Positions 1 to 5,071 of a stretch of 5,071 bases of DNA are shown piece after piece. The notes beneath the pieces are model-generated. The model did not search any database. It had not been told where the DNA came from and was given only the letters and a program-made list of their open reading frames with translations. The DNA comes from a bacterium (GTDB taxonomy: Bacteria > Pseudomonadota > Alphaproteobacteria > Caulobacterales > Hyphomonadaceae). The translations under genes and the position numbers were made by a program. The first letter of the stretch is position 1. Every line of letters begins with the position of its first letter. Where the stretch lies: NCBI GenBank assembly GCA_030824255.1, contig JAVBYB010000379.1, positions 1 to 5,071 on the forward strand, read 5' to 3'.

Positions 1-1699
1 GCATCTCCTGGAAGGATTGGTCGCCCCAGAAGATCTTCTTCGCCGGGTTGGTCAGCGCCTTGGTGGTCTCGCCTTGAAGCGCCTTGTTGTTCGCGGAATT
101 GTCATACCAGTAGTCGGCGACAAGCTTGGTTCCGGCCGGGATCTCGATCAGGTCCTTGAAGATGTAGTCGCGCTGCCAGTTGAAGTCGTAGTGCGGCATG
201 TTGAGGAGGACTTCCTCCTTGCCGTCCGGATAGACCGCCGTGAGCTTTGAGGCATAGCCGCGATAGTGCGCGTGCACTTGGGCTGCATAGATCTGCGCAT
301 CGGCCGGGAACAGCACATAGGCCGTCTCGTGGTGACGCGCCGTGTTGGCTGCGATCTCGATCGAGGGATCGGCGATCACGACCTGGCGCTTCATGTTCTC
401 AGGCGCTTCGTCCTGGAAGTAGAAGGCGATCTTGGAGTCATCCGTAAAAGCCTTGCCGATCGGCGTGTAGTGCATCTGGAAGGAGATCGCGCCGCCCGCC
501 GGCACCCATGTCGCCCAGTTAGACGGGGCCACATTGGACTCGTTGCCGACAGCATAGCCGCCCATCGAGATGTCCCAGTCGAAACCGCGTCCATTCGCCG
601 GCATCTTCGGCAGCCAGCCAGCGAGGATGTGGTGCACGCCCTGACGGTTGCCCGGCTTGAACGTAGTCGCCTTCAGCCACTTGCCTTCGGTCAGCGGGCT
701 CTTCACCGCCGGAATCTGGTAATCGACCACACCTGCGGCAGGAACGTCATACGCCGGGATATCGACAACCAGGTCAGGTTCGCCCAGCGGCCAGTCCGGA
801 CGCCCTGCCACGCCCTTCACCAGCGGATCCTCGCCGCCTTCGGCGATGTCACTCGGCGCGCCCGCTTCGATCCAGTGGACCAGAGTCTTGGTTTCTTCGG
901 CGGACAGGTTCTCGTTCTTCTCGAACGCGCGGTAGTGATTGTCCGCGTCGAAGGGAGGCATGCGGTCACGACGGATCGCTTCGCGGATCATCGGCGCGAA
1001 TGTCTTGACCTGCTGGTAGTTCGTCATGTGCCAAGGCGCGATGCCGTTCGGCTGGTGGCAGTCGACGCACTTGTCCATCAGGATCGGCACGACTTCGTTG
1101 CTGTAGGAGATCTTGGCGAACTCGGCTTCCTTGCCGCGATCGGCGAACACCAGCTTCGTGGCTTTTCCGGCCGTCACTTCGGCGTTCGCAAGCTCCTTGC
1201 CCGCTACCACATCAGCCAGCGCCGTCTCGATCGCGTCGGCCGGGCCGTGGAACTTGATCTTCCATGTCTTCGGATCAACGATCACCGCCTCGCCAGCATA
1301 GGTGAAGCCCAGCGAGTTGCCGATCAGCTGGTATTCGTCATCCAGGATCGGAACGGTGAGGCCATTCTTCTTTGCTTCATCCGCGATGCTTGCGCGCGTG
1401 TCTGCATCCGACGAGTTGATCAGGTGGAACACCACGTTCGGGTTCTTCTCGGCCAGCACCTGCACGGTCTTCGCCGCCGCCAGCGCGCCCGCATCGCCGT
1501 TCACATGGCTGACCAGAACCACCGCCGGGGTGATCGTGTCATACTTCAGGATGTGGCCCATGCCGTTCTGGTCGACCAGCATGTAGTCATCGACGCTAGC
1601 GCCGACGAGTTTCGCAGCCGGCGCTTCAGCCGAACAGGCGGAGAGGATAATGGCGGATACGCTGGCCAGCAGCGCTCCGATCTTCTTGTTGTGACGCAT
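1..1699 (-). CDS. Lipoprotein fusing thioredoxin-like, cytochrome c and copper type II ascorbate-dependent monooxygenase-like domains (partial, 3' end missing)
   Basis: The gene begins at ATG 1699-1697, with AGGGAG 11 bases upstream, and stays open to the window edge, giving 566 residues. Seen: a lipoprotein signal with lipobox LSAC (Cys22); a thioredoxin/redoxin-like region at about 31-165, ending in a VIVDPKTWKIKFHGPAD strand pattern; a class I c-type haem motif CVDCH (Cys211, Cys214, His215) with RMPPF (Met247) as likely distal ligand; and from about 305 a module resembling peptidylglycine/dopamine monooxygenases. Candidate ligands are HH at 356-357 and QMHY (His410) for CuH, and HAH at 476-478 and Met566 for CuM. 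Family knowledge: such copper sites hydroxylate substrates using O2 and two electrons. Inference: the haem feeds electrons to copper at the outer membrane, since there is no Asp after Cys22. The thioredoxin part has no cysteine, so it is probably structural. The substrate is unknown. Domain calls are firm; activity is not proven. Confidence 0.87.
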   Translation of the reverse strand, partial: MRHNKKIGALLASVSAIILSACSAEAPAAKLVGASVDDYMLVDQNGMGHILKYDTITPAVVLVSHVNGDAGALAAAKTVQVLAEKNPNVVFHLINSSDADTRASIADEAKKNGLTVPILDDEYQLIGNSLGFTYAGEAVIVDPKTWKIKFHGPADAIETALADVVAGKELANAEVTAGKATKLVFADRGKEAEFAKISYSNEVVPILMDKCVDCHQPNGIAPWHMTNYQQVKTFAPMIREAIRRDRMPPFDADNHYRAFEKNENLSAEETKTLVHWIEAGAPSDIAEGGEDPLVKGVAGRPDWPLGEPDLVVDIPAYDVPAAGVVDYQIPAVKSPLTEGKWLKATTFKPGNRQGVHHILAGWLPKMPANGRGFDWDISMGGYAVGNESNVAPSNWATWVPAGGAISFQMHYTPIGKAFTDDSKIAFYFQDEAPENMKRQVVIADPSIEIAANTARHHETAYVLFPADAQIYAAQVHAHYRGYASKLTAVYPDGKEEVLLNMPHYDFNWQRDYIFKDLIEIPAGTKLVADYWYDNSANNKALQGETTKALTNPAKKIFWGDQSFQEM

Positions 1700-1710
1700 G
1701 GCGGAGTAGT

Positions 1711-1716
1711 CTCCCT
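1711..1716 (-). promoter_or_regulatory. Shine-Dalgarno site of the haem/copper lipoprotein gene
   Basis: Minus-strand AGGGAG lies 11 bases before the ATG at 1699, slightly farther than optimal. Its GGAG can pair with CTCC four bases downstream to form a small hairpin, and an 8-bp GGGGCCCC palindrome lies immediately upstream (1717-1724). Translation may therefore be moderated by local structure, but this is inference. Confidence 0.5.
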
Positions 1717-1748
1717 GGGGCCCCGATTCCGGCGGAAACTACCGCGTA

Positions 1749-1761
1749 TTGACACTGTCAA
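1749..1761. promoter_or_regulatory. Perfect 13-bp inverted repeat containing a -35-like TTGACA, upstream of the haem/copper lipoprotein gene
   Basis: The + strand reads TTGACACTGTCAA, which is TTGACA and its complement TGTCAA around one central base. On the minus strand it lies 50-62 bases before the ATG at 1699, so its TTGACA could serve as the -35 box of that gene. No good -10 hexamer sits 16-18 bases downstream (the 17-base position reads TTTCCG), so the promoter call is weak. The symmetry suits a dimeric repressor or activator site. Which regulator would bind cannot be told from this window. Confidence 0.4.
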
Positions 1762-1797
1762 CAATCCGATGCCCTTACGGCGCCTCGGGTAAATTGA

Positions 1798-1818
1798 CCG
1801 CAATAATTGAAATCGCGG
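1798..1818 (-). terminator. Weak hairpin after the small exported protein gene, possible terminator
   Basis: Downstream of the stop at 1857, the minus-strand RNA can fold CCGCGAU against AUUGCGG (one G-U pair) around a 7-base loop. It is followed by UCAAUUUA rather than a clean U tract. This could end the padR unit before the haem/copper gene, but it is a poor intrinsic terminator by usual standards. Confidence 0.28.
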
Positions 1819-1856
1819 CGCGCATTTCGGGCTGCAGGCGATCGATGCATTTGCAC

Positions 1857-2279
1857 CTAGCAGCGTGAAAGCGCGTCGAATGCCTCGCCCAGCCCTGCGA
1901 CCTGCGCGTTGAACACGCCCCACGGCGTCGTCCATGTCAGCGTGCGCGCCGCGCGCAAGTTCGCCTCCAGCGCCGCATCCTCGACCAGCACCAGCGCCAG
2001 CGGCCCCAGCTTCTGCGCCTGCAATGCCAAGGCCGCCGCGCCATCAATCGAAAGCTGGACGTCCGCCGGCTCATCGCCTGTCCAATCCGGTCGCGCAGCG
2101 ATCAGGATCATTTTGCCCGAATGGTTTCGCAGCAAGCGCGTGTTCACGTCTGCCCCCGCCTTGCCGACCGAACACCCGCCAGCCTGCCGCGATATCTGCC
2201 AGTCCCCCGGCTGCGCCATTGCCGGCGCCGCCATCATCACTGCTGCAACCAGCACGAACACAATCTGCATCCTGCGCAC
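1857..2279 (-). CDS. Small exported protein of unknown function with two cysteines
   Basis: The product is 140 residues from GTG 2279, or 137 from ATG 2270. The GTG start gives the expected basic signal-peptide n-region (MRRMQIVF...) followed by a hydrophobic core and cleavage after AMA (about residue 22). The ATG at 2270 has the better-placed GGAG, 8 bases upstream, so the start is undecided. The mature protein is about 118 residues and holds only two cysteines, Cys36 in GGCSVGK and Cys140 as the very last residue. These could form a disulfide joining the two ends of the domain. Ending in a Cys after an A-x-x-x-L helix resembles several small periplasmic alphaproteobacterial proteins, but I recognise no family. 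It lies 54 bases after the HAAS membrane protein, so it is probably cotranscribed with it and may act with it in the envelope (inference). Confidence 0.78.
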   Translation of the reverse strand: MRRMQIVFVLVAAVMMAAPAMAQPGDWQISRQAGGCSVGKAGADVNTRLLRNHSGKMILIAARPDWTGDEPADVQLSIDGAAALALQAQKLGPLALVLVEDAALEANLRAARTLTWTTPWGVFNAQVAGLGEAFDALSRC

Positions 2280-2280
2280 T

Positions 2281-2303
2281 CCGCTTTCACTCTATCCAAG
2301 CGG
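2281..2303 (-). promoter_or_regulatory. Hairpin overlapping the start region of the small exported protein gene
   Basis: CCGCTT and AAGCGG form a perfect 6-bp stem around an 11-base loop in the 54-base gap after the HAAS protein gene. On the minus-strand RNA, the 3' arm AAGCGG includes part of the GGAG that would serve ATG 2270 and abuts GTG 2279. It could limit translation or cause mild attenuation between the two genes. There is no U tract, so it is not a typical terminator. Confidence 0.3.
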
Positions 2304-2333
2304 ACGATCCTTGCGGAATGGCTCACCGGCAGC

Positions 2334-3329
2334 TCACACCGCCAGCACAGCCGGCCCGTCCGATGCCCGCGACGCCTTCACCTGCCGCCAGATCTCCACA
2401 CCAAGCGCGACCGCCCACACAACCGCCGCAACGCCCAGCGAGACCGTAAGGATGCCCTCTACCAGACGCACCCCACGCTCCAGGTCGTCCGCGCTCGTGT
2501 CAGGCTTCGGCAGCACCTCCACCAACGGCTGCGACTGGAACAACACCCACACCACGGCAAGCCCGCCCGCATACCCCACAATGCTGATCCCCGAGCGCAC
2601 GCGATTCCACGCCGGTCGCACAAGGTCATGCGCATGCCCCACGGCCGCCAGCACCGCCAGCATCAGCACGGGCCAGTAGACAGCGGCCCAGGCCGGAGAC
2701 AGCACCACCTCAACCGACGCATCATTGCGAAGCGGCATTTCGTTCGGGAAGGGAATGAAGCCCAGCCAGAACATGATGAACACCAGGTCGAAGAACAGCG
2801 AGATCGCGCTCTCGAACAGCGAGCGCGTCTTGCGAATGTTCTCGCGCGGCAGATCCTTCGGATTCCAGCGCTCGGCCCATTTCATGTCGAGCTTCTGCCG
2901 CTCCGCCAGAACGAACAGAACGGTCACGACGCCGAATGTGAAGATCGCCGCATGCAGCGCGCTGCCGAACCCGCGCATCACCGCCGAGACGGGCGCGTCC
3001 GCGTCCAGCGCGCGTATCGCCACGATCCCGAACGTGATCGCGATCGCCAGCCCAACCGCGATGCGCTGCACATGCCAGAACCACGCATAATAGTTCGGCC
3101 CGATTACGTAATCATGGACGGCATAGCGCGAGGCCACCACCACGGGATGGCCATACGCTTTCAGGATCGCTGCGATCTCGTCAGCGCTTGCGGCGCGGCC
3201 AAGCGCCTCTTCCCTCGCCTCGATCTGCGCCGACAGCGCCTCGCGCAACTCCGCCACGATGTCCTTCGCTGTGTCTTCAAGCAGGCGGCGTTGCACCGCC
3301 GCGAGATAGCGCTCGACAAGGTCCGTCAT
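2334..3329 (-). CDS. HAAS-domain multi-pass inner-membrane protein paired with PadR
   Basis: The product is 331 residues. Residues about 3-70 form a helical, charged domain (LVERYLAAVQRRL, then AKDIVAELREAL, then ADEIAAILKAYGHP) that matches the HAAS type. In that type, a short cytoplasmic helical domain sits in front of membrane segments, and the gene is commonly next to a PadR gene. Six hydrophobic segments follow at about 86-106, 122-142, 174-194, 211-231, 247-265 and 290-312. A basic cytoplasmic-looking loop (about 143-172) contains WAERWNPKDLPRENIRKTR. The ATG overlaps the padR stop in ATGA and has TAAGGAGG 7 bases upstream, so translation is probably coupled and strong. HAAS proteins are thought to be signalling or stress-related membrane components with poorly known function, so the role here is inferred from context only. 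No enzyme motif or transporter signature was found in the membrane part. Confidence 0.85.
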   Translation of the reverse strand: MTDLVERYLAAVQRRLLEDTAKDIVAELREALSAQIEAREEALGRAASADEIAAILKAYGHPVVVASRYAVHDYVIGPNYYAWFWHVQRIAVGLAIAITFGIVAIRALDADAPVSAVMRGFGSALHAAIFTFGVVTVLFVLAERQKLDMKWAERWNPKDLPRENIRKTRSLFESAISLFFDLVFIMFWLGFIPFPNEMPLRNDASVEVVLSPAWAAVYWPVLMLAVLAAVGHAHDLVRPAWNRVRSGISIVGYAGGLAVVWVLFQSQPLVEVLPKPDTSADDLERGVRLVEGILTVSLGVAAVVWAVALGVEIWRQVKASRASDGPAVLAV

Positions 3330-3700
3330 TGTCCGCCCTCCTTAAGGCCGGCAGTTCCAGAAACAGAATTTGAAAGAATAGAGTCCAGCGAGGCGTTCAT
3401 CGCCCGCCACTCGGTCGCGAGGTGATCGAGCGCCGCCGCGCCATCGGCCGAGAGCCGGTAGAACCGCTTCTGCCGCTTCGACTCCTCACGCCACTCCGAC
3501 GTCAGCAGCCCCTGCGCCTCCAGCCGCCGCAGCATCGGATAGAGTGCGCCCTCGTCGATCTCGATCCCGAGGCCGCCCAGCTCCGCCTTCAGCGTGTAGC
3601 CGTACTTCTCCGTCCGCAGCGTCCCCAGCACGGCCAGGATAAGCGTCCCCCGCCGCAACTCCCCCCGCAGCGCCTCGATGATTTCGCCCGCAATTGGCAT
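3326..3700 (-). CDS. PadR-family transcriptional regulator
   Basis: The product is 124 residues, a compact PadR protein with a short C-terminal helix (the small PadR subfamily). The winged helix-turn-helix signatures are visible: RRGTLILAVLGTL (17-29), YGYTL (33-37), GALYPMLRRLEAQGLLTSEW (51-70) as recognition helix and wing start, and a basic wing KRQKRFYRLSADG (75-87). A final helix (about 88-110) would form the dimer contacts. The ATG at 3700 has AGGA 7 bases upstream. PadR proteins usually repress their own promoter and genes beside them. The 27-bp palindrome upstream and the 4-base overlap with the HAAS gene downstream fit autorepression of a two- or three-gene unit. The inducing signal cannot be read from the sequence. 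Only the operon logic is inferred; the family call is firm. Confidence 0.93.
   Translation of the reverse strand: MPIAGEIIEALRGELRRGTLILAVLGTLRTEKYGYTLKAELGGLGIEIDEGALYPMLRRLEAQGLLTSEWREESKRQKRFYRLSADGAAALDHLATEWRAMNASLDSILSNSVSGTAGLKEGGQ
3337..3344 (-). promoter_or_regulatory. Near-consensus Shine-Dalgarno of the HAAS membrane protein gene, inside the padR 3' end
   Basis: Minus-strand TAAGGAGG, near-perfect complementarity to the 16S rRNA tail, lies 7 bases before the ATG at 3329 and within the last codons of padR. It fixes the start and suggests the membrane protein can be made in excess of the regulator from one transcript. Confidence 0.8.
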
Positions 3701-3724
3701 TCAGCGGTCCTATGCCCCGTACAG

Positions 3725-3751
3725 TGTGCGCCACACAGTGTGTAGCGCACA
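3725..3751. promoter_or_regulatory. 27-bp near-perfect palindrome, probable PadR operator
   Basis: Arms of 13 bases (TGTGCGCCACACA and TGTGTAGCGCACA) surround a central G at 3738, and 12 of 13 pairs are complementary, the only mismatch being 3732/3744. The site sits 25-51 bases before the padR ATG and covers the putative -10 box. ACAGTGTG also occurs as a direct repeat at 3721-3728 and 3735-3742. Size, symmetry and position fit an autoregulatory operator for a dimeric winged-helix repressor. That PadR itself binds here is inference. Confidence 0.7.
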
Positions 3752-3767
3752 GGACAATGGCTGGCAA
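3739..3767 (-). promoter_or_regulatory. Putative sigma70-type promoter of the padR unit
   Basis: On the minus strand TTGCCA (3767-3762, five of six matches to TTGACA) is followed after exactly 17 bases by TACACA (3744-3739, three of six matches to TATAAT). The predicted transcript would start near 3732, leaving a leader of about 30 bases before the ATG at 3700. The -10 lies inside the palindrome, so repressor binding would block polymerase directly. The -10 is weak, so this call is moderate. Confidence 0.5.
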
Positions 3768-3804
3768 GACCCTCCTGTGAGGCCCTGTAAAAGCGGCGAT
3801 TTCC

Positions 3805-3825
3805 GAAAAAGAAGGCCTCGCGCCT
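3805..3825 (-). terminator. Weak intrinsic-terminator-like element after the COG3650-type lipoprotein gene
   Basis: On the minus strand AGGC-GCGAG-GCCT, a 4-bp stem with a 5-base loop, overlaps the lipoprotein stop codon and is followed directly by TTCTTTTTC. An alternative 5-bp GCGCC/GGCGC stem lies a few bases upstream. The U-rich tail is convincing but the stem is short. It is placed where the murB transcript should end before the padR promoter. Confidence 0.35.
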
Positions 3826-4225
3826 ACGGCCGCGGGCGCTCATCCAGCGTGGTCTGGCTCGCCGCGCAGCCCTTTAGTGTCTCGCCCGCGAACGCCACTT
3901 CGGCATTCATCGGATAGACAAAGTCGCTCATCCCGTCCGAGCACTGATCCGGCCGCAGCGTGATGACGATCTCGGCGCCCGCTGCATCCTTGGCCGCAAT
4001 GACCGCAACCGCGCCCTGAATGCGCGCCCCCGGATTCGGCGCCCGAAACTCAGGCCGGTCGACGCCCGTGAACACAACCTCGTCCGGCTTGATCTCCACG
4101 CCCCAGAACGGCTCGGTCCCCAGCGCCCGCATCGGCTTGCCGAGGTCGATCTCGCCCAGCATCAACGGTGCAGGCTGGCATGCGGCCAACATCGCAACCA
4201 GGGCAGCAACCACAGCACGCTTCAT
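3824..4225 (-). CDS. COG3650-type small lipoprotein
   Basis: The product is 133 residues. A classic lipoprotein signal ends in LAAC (Cys16), with Gln at +2, which favours the outer membrane under the usual sorting rule. The mature part carries the family signatures ALGTEPFWGVEI (34-45) and QCSDGMSDFVYPMNAEVAF (94-112) ending in KGCA (118-121). Cys95 and Cys120 could form a disulfide. COG3650-type proteins are widespread envelope proteins of unknown biochemical role. The start chosen is ATG 4225, one base after the murB stop, because AAGGA lies 8 bases upstream. An in-frame ATG at 4234 inside murB is too close to that site. The tight junction suggests cotranscription with murB, although a role in cell-wall synthesis is only guilt by association. 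Confidence 0.85.
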   Translation of the reverse strand: MKRAVVAALVAMLAACQPAPLMLGEIDLGKPMRALGTEPFWGVEIKPDEVVFTGVDRPEFRAPNPGARIQGAVAVIAAKDAAGAEIVITLRPDQCSDGMSDFVYPMNAEVAFAGETLKGCAASQTTLDERPRP

Positions 4226-4226
4226 C

Positions 4227-5071
4227 TCACGCATCCTTCGCCAGATAGCCCTCGGTTGTCGCATCGACCGCCGGTCGCCCGATCCGCTTGATCTCCCAGC
4301 GCAGTTCAACCCCCGACTTCGCCTTCACTGCCGCGCGCACATCCTCGCCCAACCCTTCGATATCCGCCGCCGTCGCCTCGCCGATGTTCAATAGAAAGTT
4401 GCAGTGTAGCTCGCTCACCTGCGCGCCGCCCCGCTTGGCGCCGCGCATGCCTGCTTCATCAACCAGCTTCCACGACGACCGCTGGTTCGGCGTGCCCGGC
4501 GGATCCGGATTGGCGAACGTCGATCCGCCCGTCTTCTCGCGGATCGGCTGCGTGGTTTCCCGCCGCGCCTTCAGCGCTTCGATGCGTGCGAGGATGGCAG
4601 CCGGCTCATCGGCTTTGCCTTCAAACACCGCCTCGACAAAGATCAACTCTTCATCGGCTTCCGTATGCCGATAGCTGAAGTGGAAATCCGCATTCTTGAG
4701 CACCACGCGCTCGCCATTGCGCTTCAGCGCCCGCGCTTCAACCAGCACGTCCTTTGTCTCGCTGCCATAGCAGCCCGCATTCATCCTCAGCGCGCCGCCA
4801 ATCGTCCCCGGCACGCCGGAGAAAAACTCCAGCCCCGCAATTCCCGCATTCGCCGCCGCGACAGAGACGCGGCCATCCAGCGCCGCGGCCCCAGCGCTTA
4901 CCCGCATCCCATCCGTGGAAATCTTGCCGAAGGCCGGTCCCAGCCGCACGACGACGCCCGCAATCCCGCCATCGCGCACGATGACGTTGGACGCCGCCCC
5001 CAGCACAGTCACCGGAATGATCGGATCGAGCTTCGCGAGAAACGCCGCGAGATCTTCCTCGTCCTTCGGCA
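4227..5071 (-). CDS. murB: UDP-N-acetylenolpyruvoylglucosamine reductase MurB (partial, 5' end missing)
   Basis: MurB is the cytoplasmic FAD enzyme that reduces UDP-GlcNAc-enolpyruvate to UDP-MurNAc with NADPH, the second committed step of peptidoglycan synthesis. 280 residues are visible, numbered here from the right edge. FAD-binding signatures are [12 protein letters not shown] (24-35) and [19 protein letters not shown] (84-102). Active-site candidates are Tyr133-Arg134 in SYRHT, the proton-donor Ser183 in GGSTFANP, and Glu259 in RWEIKRIG. The C-terminal block [20 protein letters not shown] (218-237) is typical of the family. An in-frame GTG at 5012 is not the true start, because the reading frame continues upstream with family-like sequence ([17 protein letters not shown]). 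About 25-45 N-terminal residues probably lie outside the window, judging by usual MurB length. Ala replaces the Lys/Arg often seen in the STFKNP motif. The lipoprotein gene follows after one base. Confidence 0.96.
   Translation of the reverse strand, partial: PKDEEDLAAFLAKLDPIIPVTVLGAASNVIVRDGGIAGVVVRLGPAFGKISTDGMRVSAGAAALDGRVSVAAANAGIAGLEFFSGVPGTIGGALRMNAGCYGSETKDVLVEARALKRNGERVVLKNADFHFSYRHTEADEELIFVEAVFEGKADEPAAILARIEALKARRETTQPIREKTGGSTFANPDPPGTPNQRSSWKLVDEAGMRGAKRGGAQVSELHCNFLLNIGEATAADIEGLGEDVRAAVKAKSGVELRWEIKRIGRPAVDATTEGYLAKDA
4234..4238 (-). promoter_or_regulatory. Shine-Dalgarno that decides the lipoprotein start, inside murB
   Basis: Minus-strand AAGGA within the last murB codons is 8 bases from ATG 4225 but overlaps the alternative ATG at 4234. 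It therefore supports the shorter form that begins directly with the lipoprotein signal peptide. Confidence 0.6.

Noticed and set aside
1717..1724. GGGGCCCC palindrome as an operator
   Set aside because: An 8-base GC palindrome is expected by chance in a genome of this composition; noted only as local structure near the ribosome site.
266..1792. A 508-codon open frame on the + strand, opposite the haem/copper lipoprotein gene
   Set aside because: It is codon-aligned with the minus-strand gene, so it stays open because TTA, CTA and TCA codons are rare in GC-rich genes. Its product is Arg/His/Val-rich with no recognisable motif, whereas the minus-strand frame has clear lipoprotein, haem and copper signatures.
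1909..2679. Several Ser/Thr/Pro-rich open frames on the + strand across 1909-2679
   Set aside because: They cross the boundary between two real minus-strand genes, are low-complexity in composition and have no supported start site.
2121..3425. A 434-codon open frame on the + strand, opposite the HAAS protein and exported protein genes
   Set aside because: It is also codon-aligned with the minus-strand genes (both share the same register). The product is very rich in Arg, His and Pro with no domain, while the opposite frame gives clean membrane helices and a signal peptide.
3486..3917. Short open frames on both strands around the padR promoter region
   Set aside because: They overlap the padR or lipoprotein coding frames or the promoter palindrome, and their products are low-complexity with no ribosome site.
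3824..4309. A longer, 161-residue form of the lipoprotein starting inside murB
   Set aside because: The extra N-terminal residues are Arg-rich, would bury the lipoprotein signal peptide and have no ribosome site. ATG 4225 with AAGGA fits better.
4227..5012. A complete 261-residue MurB beginning at GTG 5012
   Set aside because: The frame stays open to the window edge and the upstream residues ([17 protein letters not shown]) match normal MurB sequence, so the gene is truncated by the window and this GTG is an internal valine.

Overview
This 5071-base window is a GC-rich, tightly packed bacterial chromosome segment. All six recognisable genes lie on the minus strand, so transcription runs from right to left. 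The organism looks like an alphaproteobacterium. The evidence is the style of MurB, the abundance of Ala/Arg-rich lipoproteins and exported proteins, and a PadR/HAAS gene pair; a Hyphomonadaceae-like or Caulobacterales-like host is my inference. No RNA genes, insertion sequences, CRISPR arrays or attachment sites were seen.

Layout in transcription order: (1) 5071-4227, murB (UDP-N-acetylenolpyruvoylglucosamine reductase), cut at its 5' end by the window edge. (2) 4225-3824, a small lipoprotein of the COG3650 type that starts one base after the murB stop and is probably cotranscribed with it. (3) A gap of about 120 bases with a weak terminator-like element and a promoter. The promoter's -10 region lies inside a 27-bp near-perfect palindrome. 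(4) 3700-3326, a PadR-family repressor. (5) 3329-2334, a six-helix membrane protein with an N-terminal HAAS-like domain, overlapping padR by 4 bases (ATGA) and preceded by a near-perfect Shine-Dalgarno sequence. (6) 2279-1857, a small exported protein of unknown function with two cysteines, 54 bases after gene 5. (7) An intergenic stretch (1700-1856) with a weak hairpin and a perfect TTGACA-G-TGTCAA palindrome. (8) 1699 to beyond base 1, a three-domain lipoprotein: thioredoxin-like domain without catalytic cysteines, c-type haem domain, and copper type II ascorbate-dependent monooxygenase-like module. It runs off the left edge at the predicted copper-binding methionine.

Functionally there are three blocks. 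murB and the lipoprotein are the end of a peptidoglycan/division (dcw-type) segment; the usual downstream ddl-ftsQ genes are not here. padR, the HAAS membrane protein and perhaps the exported protein form a self-regulated envelope unit. The haem/copper lipoprotein is a separate transcription unit predicted to do oxidative chemistry at the cell envelope and is the most unusual gene in the window. Assignments come from reading the translated sequence; no database search was run.
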